This document shows positions 51,011 through 62,948 of a stretch of DNA of 64,000 nucleotides, piece after piece; the stretch's first letter is position 1; each line of letters starts with the position of its first letter. Made by a program: the position numbers and the translations under genes. Origin of the DNA: Arabidopsis thaliana (lineage: Eukaryota > Streptophyta > Magnoliopsida > Brassicales > Brassicaceae); NCBI RefSeq assembly GCF_000001735.4, contig NC_003075.7, positions 9,983,001 through 10,047,000 of the forward strand, given 5' to 3'. Under the pieces are notes generated by a model. It was not told the origin of the DNA and did not search any database. It worked only from the letters and a program-made list of their open reading frames with translations.

Positions 51011-51847
51011 TCAAAATTCATCAACTTCAGGCTCTCCATTAGAGATCCAAGAAGAAATCTCTTTCTCTTCCTTCTCAGCTTTCTCTCTCAATCTATCTCT
51101 TATCATATCCTCAAGCAACCCTCCAAACACATAACTATCTCTAATCCAGTCTAAGTAACTTCCATCTTTCTCAACCTCTTCTAAAATCTTCTCAATAAAC
51201 TCATCAACCTGACCACAACGTCCTGGATCTTCAGCTCCAAGCATAGTTGACAATATCCCATCTAAAGTCCCAAAGTTGTTACCATCTTCTACATTGCACA
51301 CAGATTCTTCAGCATCAGTAGATATTTCGGATTTTACTATCTCATCTCTTAAAAGCCATTCTATAACCTCATCCGCAAGAAACATAACTTCTTCACGTTG
51401 TTCAACTTTCCCCTCTTCCACATAATCACATCCTCTAACGTGATCAGAATCAAAAGACACAAATCGATCACTTGTATGATCTTTGATCTCAATTTCAGAT
51501 CTCAGAATCTTTAGTTCTTGATTAAGAATTTCGACTAAATCAGAATGGGTTAGGGTTTGCGATACCGTACAAGAGAAGTCAATTGGGGTTTTCTTCATTG
51601 ATCCTCTTCTTCGAGTCTTCTTCAACTTCTTGTTCTTCTTCTCCAGTATCGTTGGATTCTCTTCATCACTACCATCGAGAATTGTTGACAATTCAGCGCT
51701 CAAATTCCTCTGCTTCAGCAATATCGTTGGATTCTCTTCAATATCAGTAAGAATACTTGAAAAGATAGAAGATTCAGGACTCATCTTCTTCTCCCAATCA
51801 CTTTCTTCTGCTTCGTTTGTATCTTCCCTCGAATCTCTGATCTTCAT
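51011..51847 (-). CDS. Unknown acidic protein, proximal half of a frame split by TGA
   Basis: A 278-codon intronless minus-strand frame starting MKIRDSREDTNEAEESDWEK. It is rich in Glu, Asp and Ser, has a basic patch KKNKKLKKTRRRGSMKK, and ends with DSYVFGGLLEDMIRDRLREK and EPEVDEF before TGA (51011-51013). No domain is recognised with confidence; the end, with YLDWIRD followed by VFGGLLEDMIRD, is reminiscent of C-terminal regions of plant TRM/DUF4378-type proteins, but this is weak. Downstream codons continue open in the same frame to 50210. Composition and codon use are the same on both sides of the stop. Confidence 0.7.
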   Translation of the reverse strand: MKIRDSREDTNEAEESDWEKKMSPESSIFSSILTDIEENPTILLKQRNLSAELSTILDGSDEENPTILEKKNKKLKKTRRRGSMKKTPIDFSCTVSQTLTHSDLVEILNQELKILRSEIEIKDHTSDRFVSFDSDHVRGCDYVEEGKVEQREEVMFLADEVIEWLLRDEIVKSEISTDAEESVCNVEDGNNFGTLDGILSTMLGAEDPGRCGQVDEFIEKILEEVEKDGSYLDWIRDSYVFGGLLEDMIRDRLREKAEKEEKEISSWISNGEPEVDEF

Positions 51848-52714
51848 CTTCTCGTTTCAGAGAGAGAGAGAGACTTTCTATATGTTTGTACTTAAGTAGT
51901 CTTTCATACAAAGACGTTTGAGCTGACGTGTAGTGTAAACGACAAGCAAAACGTAAACTCCAAATTTACGCGTCTCTTCTACATTCTCACAGTATAGAAT
52001 CTCTCTGAGGCATTTCGTCGGGGAAAAGTTAAACCTTTTGAAAATCCCACGAGCTCTGTCCAAAGATTTGGTTCTTTAAGTGATTAGTATACACAATTTG
52101 TAACTAAGGAACCTGAACCGTTGAGGAATGACGCGACTCACCATCTCCTAAAAACTCACTCTTTAACTATGAAAATATGGTGTTGCTCTCTCTCGCATAT
52201 CGTTTGGTAGACGAAAGGTCAAAACTTTTGGTGTTACTGTTAGAGTTTGTGTGGGTCAATTGTCAGAACCAAAAAGCCATTGAGTTTATTGTAAACTCAT
52301 GTGTACTATAATTACATTGTATTTAGTTATGCTGTGTTTGTAAGTCAATCAAGTTTAACTGTACATAGATGCATTGTTTCAGCAACGAGACACGAGATTG
52401 CTCTCTACTAGTAATTTGATCGCTTCTTGTCTACCGAATGTGAGAGACTCGAACAATTCAAATCATCCACCAAGTTAAATTGAGATCCTCTGACAAATTA
52501 TTAAATTCTAGATGAAATAGGCTCAACCTTTGACAAGTAATGAATCCGAAATAGCTTTAACAAAAGGTCTTAACTTGATCTGTTTCATACTAAAACCAAA
52601 ACTCATGTTTGTTCACTCCAAACACAAACACAGCAGTAATCAAAAATCGTCTTATAACAAAAAGGAAATGCAACAAAACAGAAGAAACAACTAAGTAGTA
52701 GGCAAGATTCTTCT
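51848..52714. other. Intergenic DNA
   Basis: Left part: CT-rich leader of the acidic-protein frame. Right part: 3' flank of the eL32 gene. No other gene is recognised. Confidence 0.55.
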
Positions 52715-53559
<845 letters not shown>

Positions 53560-53560
53560 C

Positions 53561-53607
53561 TAGGGTTTCTGATATTACATTACTAAATGGGCTCACGTTG
53601 TGGCCCA
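53561..53607 (-). promoter_or_regulatory. Telo-box and site II elements of the eL32 promoter
   Basis: AAACCCTA (minus strand, 53561-53568), TGGGCT at 53588-53593 and GGCCCA at 53602-53607 lie 86-132 bases upstream of the ATG. This telo-box plus TGGGCC/T combination is the known signature of Arabidopsis ribosomal protein promoters, read by TCP and telobox-binding factors. Confidence 0.7.
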
Positions 53608-53736
53608 ATAAGATTTCTTTCACGGCCTTTTCGTTTTTTCCTTCAACTAAAGAAATTGTATGCTCTTAAGAAAACAATCTAATTTATTAAACTAAAAGGA
53701 AAATACACTTTTTTCTTCAATTAAGAAAATTTTTCG

Positions 53737-54010
53737 TTTTTTTTTTTTCACTGGAAGATTAATTTTCATTGATGAGATATTAGGTGAAATACAAAAAGCC
53801 GACGATCAATACATGATCCCGGAAACTAAGTCGAAGGATGACAAAGATATCCTCGGAAACTAAGCCAAGAAATATGGAGAGCAAATAACAACACTACAAG
53901 AGAAACAAGTCAAAACAATGACGACTAAGGAAGCACACAACAAAGGAAATCAAAACTCTTAACTCAGAATCTAGCACCAAACATCTTGCATATTATCAAT
54001 CCAGAAACGA
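53737..54010 (-). mobile_element. 3' end of a LINE-like retroelement with poly(A) tail
   Basis: Read on the minus strand, the stretch ends catcaatgaaaattaatctt-ccagtg followed by 12 A residues (T run at 53737-53748). This is the form of Arabidopsis LINE 3' ends. Upstream of the tail the DNA is GC-richer than its surroundings and carries an internal near-repeat (cggaaactaag, at about 53819 and 53854). There is no reverse transcriptase frame, so it is strongly 5'-truncated. No clear target duplication was found. An old antisense transcript copy is the alternative. Confidence 0.45.
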
Positions 54011-54076
54011 GAAACGCTTGAATTGTTTCTTTCTTCCTTTTTCTTTTTTTGTTTCTTAATTTCTTTTTACAAAATA

Positions 54077-54718
54077 TCATTCATGGTGGTCTTCTTCTGC
54101 TCGACGATTGTGGATGTCGTCACGACAAGTAGGACATGATCGCTTGCAGCGTAGCCAGGGGAGAATACAATCTTTATGAAAACTGTGAGAACAAAGCAAC
54201 TTCATGATCCTCCTCTCACTACCTGATGATGCTAACTCTTCTAGACATATTATGCACTCTTCTTCTATTGGTATTAGACAACCTTGAGAGTCATAATCAT
54301 TGACTCTTAACCAATCACTATACAACGTTTCTAGAACAACTTCAACTTCAACCAAGAAACCATCTTTTTCTTCTTCTTCAAGGTGGCGTCTTATATCAAT
54401 CAGGTCTTCGCAGATTTTAGGAACAATACTTTGCTGAATCCACTTGTTGATCTTTGACTTGGACAACACGTTAGCCACAAATATACTGCATATTTCTTCT
54501 CCGGTGAGGAAAACAGGTGGGATCTCGGATGCGATTCTTACTGTTGCATTCTTCTTTCCTAGCGATTTTTGTTGAGCCAAAGTTTCACGACCGCTAGGAC
54601 TCCGGATAAGAATCCGCTCAATTCCTTGGATACTTATTGAGAAGGATCCTGAATTTTTGTGATCGACGATGTGAGTCTTAGATTCATAGTTTAGAATCCA
54701 TGTTGATGTGCCCTCCAT
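54077..54718 (-). CDS. RING-H2 zinc finger protein (probable AT4G18110)
   Basis: Intronless minus-strand frame of 213 residues. The C-terminal RING-H2 finger is complete: CIIC, then CSHSFHKDC, then CPTC, with C-x2-C-x17-C-x-H-x2-H-x2-C-x10-C-x2-C spacing. Such proteins are E3 ubiquitin ligases that recruit an E2 through the finger; the conserved Trp of E2 binding is present (ILPWLRCKRS). The N-terminal 150 residues lack known motifs and are probably substrate-specific. No signal peptide or membrane span. It is divergent from AML3. Family assignment is secure; substrate unknown. Confidence 0.92.
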   Translation of the reverse strand: MEGTSTWILNYESKTHIVDHKNSGSFSISIQGIERILIRSPSGRETLAQQKSLGKKNATVRIASEIPPVFLTGEEICSIFVANVLSKSKINKWIQQSIVPKICEDLIDIRRHLEEEEKDGFLVEVEVVLETLYSDWLRVNDYDSQGCLIPIEEECIICLEELASSGSERRIMKLLCSHSFHKDCILPWLRCKRSCPTCRDDIHNRRAEEDHHE

Positions 54719-55877
54719 AATTAAAAGCCTTGTTGATTAAATTATGTCTGTTTTGGCTCTAAAACAATCGATCTCTTCTTTATTTATAGAGGTTCATTGG
54801 AGTCTCCAAATTCACTTAGGTTTCAAATTTACATTTATTTAGAAAAATAGAAAAAATGATGCCCTAAATAAATGGAACATGTTTAATCAATGATTATCTA
54901 AACACAAAATTAAAAAATTCGGGCCAAACTGATTTTTTTTGTTTTGTCAAATGTTTTAGTTGACTAAGTATTATCAACTAAAAACAATTAAACAGATATA
55001 TTTTTCGGATTCCAAAAGAAGTTTAAATATAGTTGAATTTAATGGGAAAAAATAGAAAAAGGAGTAAAAAATGTCGAGCCACTTGGTCCTTTGTTACTCA
55101 ATCATTCGCCGTTGTTCCGATCATTACTCTTCTCTTCTCCATCCAATTAAAGATTCTCTCTTTTAATAATGCTTTCAAAAGAATATCTAATTTCAGGAAT
55201 AATCAAAAACTTATTTAATTTCTCTCTTCTTTATCAATGTGTATATATAATACACACATATATAAGAAAGTGTTTCTTCTGTATTCGTGGGAGAAACAAA
55301 CAAAAAACAATTTCTTCTAGGTAAGTTTTTTTTTTTTGTTCTTCCTGCTAAAGTTTCGATTTTTAAACTAATTGATACTTGTGTGTTCCTTTGGCTCTAG
55401 CGGCAATGAGTTTGTGTTAGTGATCCTGCTAAATACAACAAAAGGGTGAAGTAGAATAAAGTTGGTTTCTTTTTTAATCAAAAACAGTTGGATGATCACA
55501 GTTTAGCTTCTTCGATATTGAAAATAGGGTTCTTGTTCTGTTTCCTTTAGTTCCCTCTTTCCTCTGCTGTGATCGTTTCTGTCTTGATGATGATGATTTA
55601 CCCCAATAAGGTTTTGATTAGGGTTTATAAACTCAGTGGAATCAAAGTTCAGGGTTTATAGAGATTGAATCATTAAGGATTTGTTTGATTATTATTGCTA
55701 ATGGAATTTGCAATCCTCTGTTTTTTAAAATTGTATCCATCTTGGTTTAGAAAATCATATTTCTCTGTTTCAATTGGAGTCATCTTTCAATCACTTGCCT
55801 CCATCAGGGTTTAAAAGAGTCCCCTTTTCGTCGTTGTAGCGAAGAAGCAGAATTAATCAAAGTTCAGAGCTTTCACT
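54719..55877. other. Divergent promoter region and AML3 leader
   Basis: The promoters of the RING-H2 gene (minus) and AML3 (plus) share this interval. A plus-strand donor TTCTTCTAG followed by gtaagt at 55321 suggests a 5'UTR intron of about half a kilobase in AML3. A 61-codon frame at 55033-55218 is not convincing. Confidence 0.55.
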
Positions 55878-58800
55878 ATGAATATCCCAAGTGGAACCTT
55901 CTCAAGATCTGATCATTTCCATGCTTCAAGTGATGCTTCTCTCTTTTCAAGCTCTCTTCCTCTTATTCAACACCAAAACAGTATGTACATTGAGTTGCCT
56001 AATTCGTCTTTATATCGTCATATGTTGGATGATGTTATAATCTTTAACTCTTGCAGTCAACCCTCGTGACAGCTACCATCAGTCTGTTGATGAAATGGCT
56101 TCTGGCTTAGACCATTTTAGTGGAGGCATTGGCAATATGCTTGATGATGGTGACTCACATCCAATCGGAAACATGCTTCCTGATGATGAGGAAGAGCTTT
56201 TCTCTGGTCTAATGGATGATTTAAACTTAAGTTCCTTGCCAGCTACGTTGGATGACTTGGAAGATTATGATTTATTCGGTAGCGGAGGAGGTCTTGAATT
56301 GGAGACTGATCCATATGACAGTCTAAACAAGGGCTTCTCAAGAATGGGTTTTGCTGATTCTAACGTTGACAATGTTATGCCTCAAAACATTTTCCAAAAT
56401 GGAGTGGGATCGATTGCTGGCGAACATCCTTATGGTGAACATCCTTCAAGGACTTTGTTTGTTCGGAATATTAACAGTAACGTAGAGGATTCTGAATTGC
56501 AAGCTCTTTTTGAGGTAATTTCTCTTTTGTATTCTCAAAAATCGGTTCTTTATAGGGTGAAAGATTGGATCTTTATGTTTGTTTTCCCGTTCTTGGCAGC
56601 AATATGGACATATCCGAACTCTCTATACAGCTTGCAAGCAGAGGGGATTTGTAATGGTCTCTTATAACGATATCCGTGCTTCTAGAGCAGCTATGCGAGC
56701 ATTACAAGGCCAAGCTGCTTAAAAAGAGGAAACTTGACATACATTTCTCAATCCCCAAGGTTTCATATTCTTGAATTCTCTTATATATATCATTCCTTGT
56801 TATTCTCCTTTTTTAATAGATGATCTTTTCATTTTATAGGATAATCCATCAGAGAAAGATGTTAACCAAGGAACTCTTGTGGTTTTCAACTTGGCTCCAT
56901 CAGTTTCCAACAGAGACCTTGAAAATATATTCGGTGTTTATGGCGAGATCAAGGAGGTGATGCGTTTTTATTCTGTTGTTTCTGTTTGATTTTTTTGAGG
57001 TTTTAGGTTTCTCTCACGACCTGCATAATGGTTAACGTTTGTGTAAGTTATTGTTCTGACAAAGCAGATACGGGAAACACCAAATAAGAGGCATCACAAA
57101 TTTGTTGAATTTTTTGACGTTAGATCAGCTGATGCAGCTCTCAAAGCTTTGAACAGGACAGAAATTGCTGGAAAACGTATCAAGCTGGAACATAGTCGTC
57201 CTGGTGGTGCTCGTCGAAAGTGAGTTTACTGATACCAAAGAAACTGACTTTAAAGAAACTGTGGACTAATTTTCTGTTTTGCTTTCTTCTCTCAGCATGA
57301 TGTTGCAAATGAATCCGGAATTGGAACAAGATGATTCCTACAGCTACCTGAATCATGTCGAGTCGCCTTTGGCAAGCTCTCCAATAGGAAACTGGCGTAA
57401 TAGTCCTATTGATCATCCTCTACAAAGTTTCAGTAAGTCTCCAATATTTGGAAACTTGAGTCCAACAAAGAACATCCGTTATCCAGAATTTTCGATGAAG
57501 ACTGCATCGGTGAACAATGACCAAGAAGGAAGAAGGTTTAGCCACTTGGATCACCTGTTTTCAAGTAGCAGCTATAATAATGCAAGCCACAAAGCTTCTA
57601 CCTTTCAGCAACCGCAGTCGTTTGGATCTGTCTCTTCATTTGGTTCTTTGAACTCACACCCGAGTCATGTAGAAACATTATCTGGATCAGAATTCCTGTG
57701 GGGAAGCCCTAGTTCTTCAGCCTGGCCTGTGAATCCATTCTCTTCAAACAGAGAAAATCACAGGTTTCCGTACTCAGCTCAGAACGGATCCCTCCACCAG
57801 CTTCATCATATCGGATCTGCGCCATCTGGATTCTTCCCGAGGTCCCCTGAAACTTCATCAATGGGTTCAGTGGCTTTCCGAGGAGCAAGTGGTAATATGA
57901 ATGCTCAAAGGAACTTGCGTGAAACTAGCTCTCCAAATTTTAAAATGTTGTCTGCTCCAAGACGTAGTCAATTGTTTACAGGCAATGGCTCTTACCTCTG
58001 GCCTGCTGCTACAATGGTTTCCATTGACGACCCATTGGAGGATGGAAGCAACCAACAGTTTGATAGTAACGGTAACCAAGCCGACATCAAGATACAGTTT
58101 CAGCTTGACTTGAGTAAGATTATGAGGGGTGAAGATCCACGGACAACCTTGATGATAAAAAACATCCCAAATAAGTAAGAGTATCCTTTGATTTTGCTGT
58201 GGTCCGGTTAGTTTACCGTTTTGCGACCTGAAAGAACTGATATTTTTTCCGTGTTCTCAGGTATACCCGGAATATGCTCTTAGCTGCCATCGACGAGAAA
58301 AACAGTGGAACTTATGATTTTCTTTATTTGCCTATTGATTTCAAGGTAAAGACCATTTAGGTTTGTTTGTTATATCTTTGATATCACTTGATCTGAATTC
58401 TATAATGCCCTCTTTTGGTTTCTTTGTGTGCAGAATAAATGTAATGTGGGGTATGCATTTATCAATATGGTGTCTCCTAAATTCACCATTGCATTGTACG
58501 AGGTACAAAACCTGATTGAGTCTTTAGTGTTGTTTCTCAGAGAGTGAAAATTTTGGGGATAAACTTATGCTTCTGATCTGTTTCATAGGCCTTTAATGGA
58601 AAGAAATGGGATAAGTTCAACAGCGAGAAAGTTGCTTCATTGGCTTATGCACGAATCCAAGGTAAAGCTGCGCTTATTGCTCACTTTCAGAACTCAAGTT
58701 TGATGAATGAAGATAGGAGATGCCAACCTATTGTCTTTGATGGATCAGAATCTAAATATCCGGTAAACAATCTCTTACAACAAACACATGATCTTAAAAT

Positions 58801-58950
58801 GATCATTTATCTTTTCTGTGTTTATCTGATGAACTGGTTGACTCATACATGTCTATTTGAAACTAGATCATCCGGGAGAATTCGCAGCTCGAGGCATCAA
58901 ATTCAACGGTTTCTCATCCTCTTGTCGGCGAGAACACACATCAAAGCTGA
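55878..58950 (+). CDS. AML3: MEI2-like RNA-binding protein AML3, with frame lesion in exon 3 (probable AT4G18120)
   Basis: Ten plus-strand exons: 55878-55980, 56057-56514, 56600-56759, 56840-56956, 57068-57219, 57296-58174, 58261-58345, 58434-58502, 58589-58762, 58867-58950. The protein is of the plant MEI2-like family, RNA-binding factors that promote meiosis and meristem differentiation. Domains: RRM1 (RTLFVRNINSNVEDSELQAL), RRM2 (GTLVVFNLAPSVSNRDLENI) and the diagnostic C-terminal RRM3 (RTTLMIKNIPNKYTRNMLL, then GYAFINM and FNGKKWDKFNSEK). Exon 3 should be 159 nt, because both neighbours are in phase 0, but it is 160 here: the conserved RALQGKLLKKRKLDIHF is reached only by skipping one C at 56710-56711. 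As written the frame gives GQAA and a TAA at 56720-56722, truncating after RRM1. With the skip the length is 759 residues. Either a disabling allele or a sequence error. Confidence 0.9.
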
Positions 58951-59311
58951 CAGTCAAGTGAATCACGTTATTGCCTCTGGTTTAAAACGTAAATATCAGT
59001 TTCTAGGATGAGATGATGATGAACAACAACAAACTACTACATAGTACCCTTTAGAAACATTTCTGGTTTTCTCAGTTCCTTCTAGTTTGCTGGTATCCAG
59101 AATTAGAAAGAATTATTGTTCTAGACATGTGAATTGATGGTTGTGTTTTACTTTTGTCTGGTTGGCCAAATGATCTCTCCAAATTGTATACATAGGATAG
59201 TTAAGATACAATCTTATTGGTGGTAATAAATAATGTACCTTTGTTCTAATTAATACATTTGGTAAGAGACCAAATTTCATTAAATTTTATAAGCCTTGTA
59301 ACTCAAAATTT
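58951..59311. other. Convergent 3' ends of AML3 and PHYE
   Basis: 361 bases separate the two stop codons, so the 3'UTRs probably approach or overlap. AT-rich, with possible poly(A) signals on both strands, for example aataaataa at about 59225. Confidence 0.6.
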
Positions 59312-62300
59312 CTACTTTATGCTTGAACTACCCTCTGTTCCTCTTGACTCAACACCTAACATTGTCTTCACTTGAAGATCCACCTGAAAGAAACACCGTT
59401 CGTCTTCTCGGACATAACTCACACGGCCATTCATCTGCTCCAATAGTTTCCGCGAAAGCTTAAGCCCTAAACCATCAGGGGTGACCCATCCATCTCGAGT
59501 CTCAAACATATCACTTAGCATCTCTGAAGGAAGTCCTTTCCCCGGATGTATCATCCTATCATAAAACAACATCGAACGTTTTAAGTTAAAAACCATCAAA
59601 ATCTGCAAAACGGCTGCATTGTGAAAAGAAGTTGTTTTCAGTTGTTTCTGTTGACGTTTACCTGAACTGTAGATGGATATAGCGACCATTGTCACGTGAA
59701 AGCTCCTGCCCTGGTGAGATACTGATACCTACCCAACTATTTGGAAACGGCGCATGATTCACAATGTTGCGTAGAAGATCAGCAAGAATAAGCTGGAGCT
59801 TGACTCTGTCACCATTGAGAGGCAGAGTTTTGATCTCCTCGGCGACTTCAACCCTTAGTTGTGAGTTCCTCTCTCTCAATATAATCATCACTTGGCTAAT
59901 GATTGTGTCCAAGATGTTTTCAAGTCGAAACTCTTCTGTTTCCAATTGCAACTTGCTGATCTCATAAAAGAAAACATTTGTTTTTCAGATTCAAAATGTA
60001 AAAACTTCAGTAGGTGAAGATTCAAAACGTTATGCTTTACCCTTCCTCAATGCTTTTCAAGTCCGTGCTTTCGATTATTGTCGTGATTTGCTTCTCACAA
60101 GCATCACTAGTCTCCAGAAACTGCCTTTGGCTAGCTGAAATCTCTGAGGATTCAAGAAGCTTATGTGCAAATCGGATACCGTTGAGAGGATTCTTGATTT
60201 CTTGTCTTACGTAAGTTAATTCGTTGAGGCTTTGAGCGCTCTCTTTCAGTTCTGGGCAGCTCAACCCCGATTCCTTATTGATAATCTGCAAGAAGAAGAA
60301 ACATCTTATAACTTTTCCTTCGATGTTTGTACTCTTGTTCGCGGTTAAGGATGCTTCTATGTACTTCCCTTCCTTATTAAAGAACTCAACCAGTGAACTC
60401 TCGGGAACATTATCACCAGCAATTCCTTGGTACAGAGAGATCAAGAACTTTGTGAGCGAATCTTGGCATTTCACTTTACAAAAGACTCCAAAGACTTCAC
60501 CGGGTAGCATTTTCCCAATCACCTCGTGTTTTGACCATCCCGTAAGCTTTTCCATTGCTGCGTTCCACTCAGAACAACAAGCATTTTCATCTGAAGCAAA
60601 TATCGGTGGAATCAAAGGATTTAAGCTTTGAACAATAGTCTTGTAATCTCCTTGCAATCTGATGAATCTATCTGTTATTGCTTTCTCACTAGTGATGTCT
60701 TGACCAACGAAGCAGACACCGATGATATTTTCAGTATAATCCCGACTCGTGCAGGAGTTAACGAGAACACACACATCAGAAGAATAATCCGGATGATTGT
60801 TTTGACCAAACTTTCTCAGTTTCAGCATTACACTTTTCTCCTCTTCACCTGAACAACACAACATATCAATGTTACAACACAACATATCATTGTTTTGTTA
60901 GTTGATAAAGCTCATAACATGAAATTTGTATGGAGAAAATCTTCTTTCATATAACCTTGTAGGGCTTTGCACAAGAGACTTTCAAGAGCTGCGCGTGATT
61001 CCTCTTGAACAATCTCATCGGCAAGTGACTTCCCCATTGCTTCACTAGCTAGTAATCCCGTCATTTCAGCGGTTTTCTTGTTCCAACCATTAATACATCC
61101 GGATGAATCAACCCCAAAAATAGGTGCAGTTGCGGTTTCAATCACCCTAACCATTTCACACACAAAAGAAGTAAGCTCATTAGCATCTCTTGCTACGCCA
61201 TTACCAGACAAAACTGGCCTAGAGCTGGTAAATGACTCTCTCATTATAAGTCTCAGGGAATGGATAGCATCAATTTCTGAGATTTCCCACGGCAAGCTCC
61301 TGCTCTTCGCAACTTCAAGAAAGGCTGTAAACGATGACCTCGGATGCATTCTTCCGGCATCATCTTTATCCTTTGGATGATGTTTAGCTCCTCCCCATTT
61401 GATTGCACTTGCAGTATTGGACCTGAACCAAAGTAAGTAATCTTTTGAAGAAAATCCTGCGGCAGCCACACCACAAACGGCATCTCCAAGTGAGATGGCA
61501 CCAGGGTATCCCGCATCCACCAAACTATCAGTGGTTAAACCCGTCGAATCATCACCGTGATTCTCCACCAGCCAATTCACCAAGTCTTTAACTTGTGACT
61601 CATTAGGAGTAACACCAACCAACCAACATTTCCCCTTGTAATATAACGCAGCTCCATCACATTTCACAAGGTCCATAATACCCGGAGATTGTGTAACAAT
61701 AGCGGAAACAGTATCACGGAGAAGCATATCGCACAACAAGGTCTGCGTCCGCATAGCCTTCTTCTCGGCTAACTGTGATGCTAACTGAAGTTCCATTTGA
61801 AGCTGAAGCCCAAATGCTTGCATCAGAAACTCACAAGCATACCGCAACGGGAATGGAACGTATCTAGGAGAACAATGATGACCAACAACTAATCCCCAAA
61901 GCTTGCTCGAATCTTTGCCTTTTACTACAATTGCGAGTGCAAGAGAAGCTACAGAGCCCATATTCGCCATATACTGCGTATGGCAGCCATGAGGAGCTCT
62001 TAGAGTAGAATTAACTAAACAAAGTGGTCTCTTGAGTTCCTCACTCTGAACAACCTTAACCGGAGTTGCATTGCAGTCACAAATCATTCGGACACGGTTC
62101 TGTTTGAACAAGAACCGAGCAGCCTGAGGAATATCTGTTGCCGGATAATGTAAACCCAAATAAGGCTCCAAATCAGACCTTCTAATCTCAGAAACAACTT
62201 CACCATGATCATCTTCATGAAACTGATAGACCATAACACGGTCATAACCGGTAAGTCTCTGAACATCTTCCACAACAGTATCACACAAGGCACCAATATC

Positions 62301-62948
62301 TCCTCCGGGAAGTGACTGCAGCCTAGAAATGGCCCTAACGGCTAGCTTCTGAGACTGAACTGCGCCTGCAAGGGTCAAAGCCGGATCACCTGATTTAGCA
62401 GGCTCCAAATCCATGACAATCCCTGCATCAATCCTGTGAAGAATAGCATAAAAAGGCTTCTGGGTCGTCCTAGAATGGACCAAAACAGGATTCAACAAGG
62501 AAATCTCAGTAAAGGAAGCAGCTTTAGACAAAGAAGCTCCAGAGGAAGGAGTAAAAAGCGTCCTTGCATCGATTCCAATCAAACCCTTGACTTTATCAAA
62601 CTCACCAGAATGGGAGGTGGAAGGAAGAGACAACAAACCAAGAAAGTCAGAAGAGTTGTCACTAAGACCAAGTATCCTAAAACTAGGTTCTTCGACAGCA
62701 ATCAAACAACCAAAGGGCTGAACTAGACCGCCTCTTTGGATGTTAGACAAGTAAGCTGTGATGTGTTCATCAGGAACGTGATTGGGAGGTGAAATAACAG
62801 ATTTGGAGTAGTTAAAAGACTTGCCGGTGTAAATGGATTGAGCGAAATCAGCAAAGAGAGCAGCATCAACAGAGTATTGAGCAGTGTTGGATTTTTGAGG
62901 TTGAGGTTTCATGTTGCTTGCAGCTGAGCTTGAACTCTCGAATCCCAT
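59312..62948 (-). CDS. PHYE: Phytochrome E, red/far-red photoreceptor (probable AT4G18130)
   Basis: Four minus-strand exons (60956-62948, 60041-60848, 59662-59955, 59312-59555) give 3339 nt and 1112 residues, a normal length for a phytochrome. It is a bilin-binding photoreceptor moving between cytosol and nucleus, with roles in shade avoidance and germination. In order: Ser-rich N-terminal extension; PAS; GAF with the [13 protein letters not shown] block and the chromophore-attaching Cys322 in [15 protein letters not shown] (codon at 61983-61985); PHY domain with a [20 protein letters not shown] tongue; two PAS repeats ([20 protein letters not shown] and [20 protein letters not shown]); and a histidine-kinase-related domain ([17 protein letters not shown], then [16 protein letters not shown]). 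The His of true kinases is absent, as in other plant phytochromes. The start is the first ATG. Confidence 0.98.

Noticed and set aside
50481..51134. 217-codon plus-strand frame
   Set aside because: Antisense to the split minus-strand frame; Ser/Phe-rich composition is what the complement of Glu/Lys-rich coding gives.
62436..62726. 96-codon plus-strand frame
   Set aside because: Lies wholly inside PHYE exon 1 on the opposite strand; the phytochrome frame explains the sequence.
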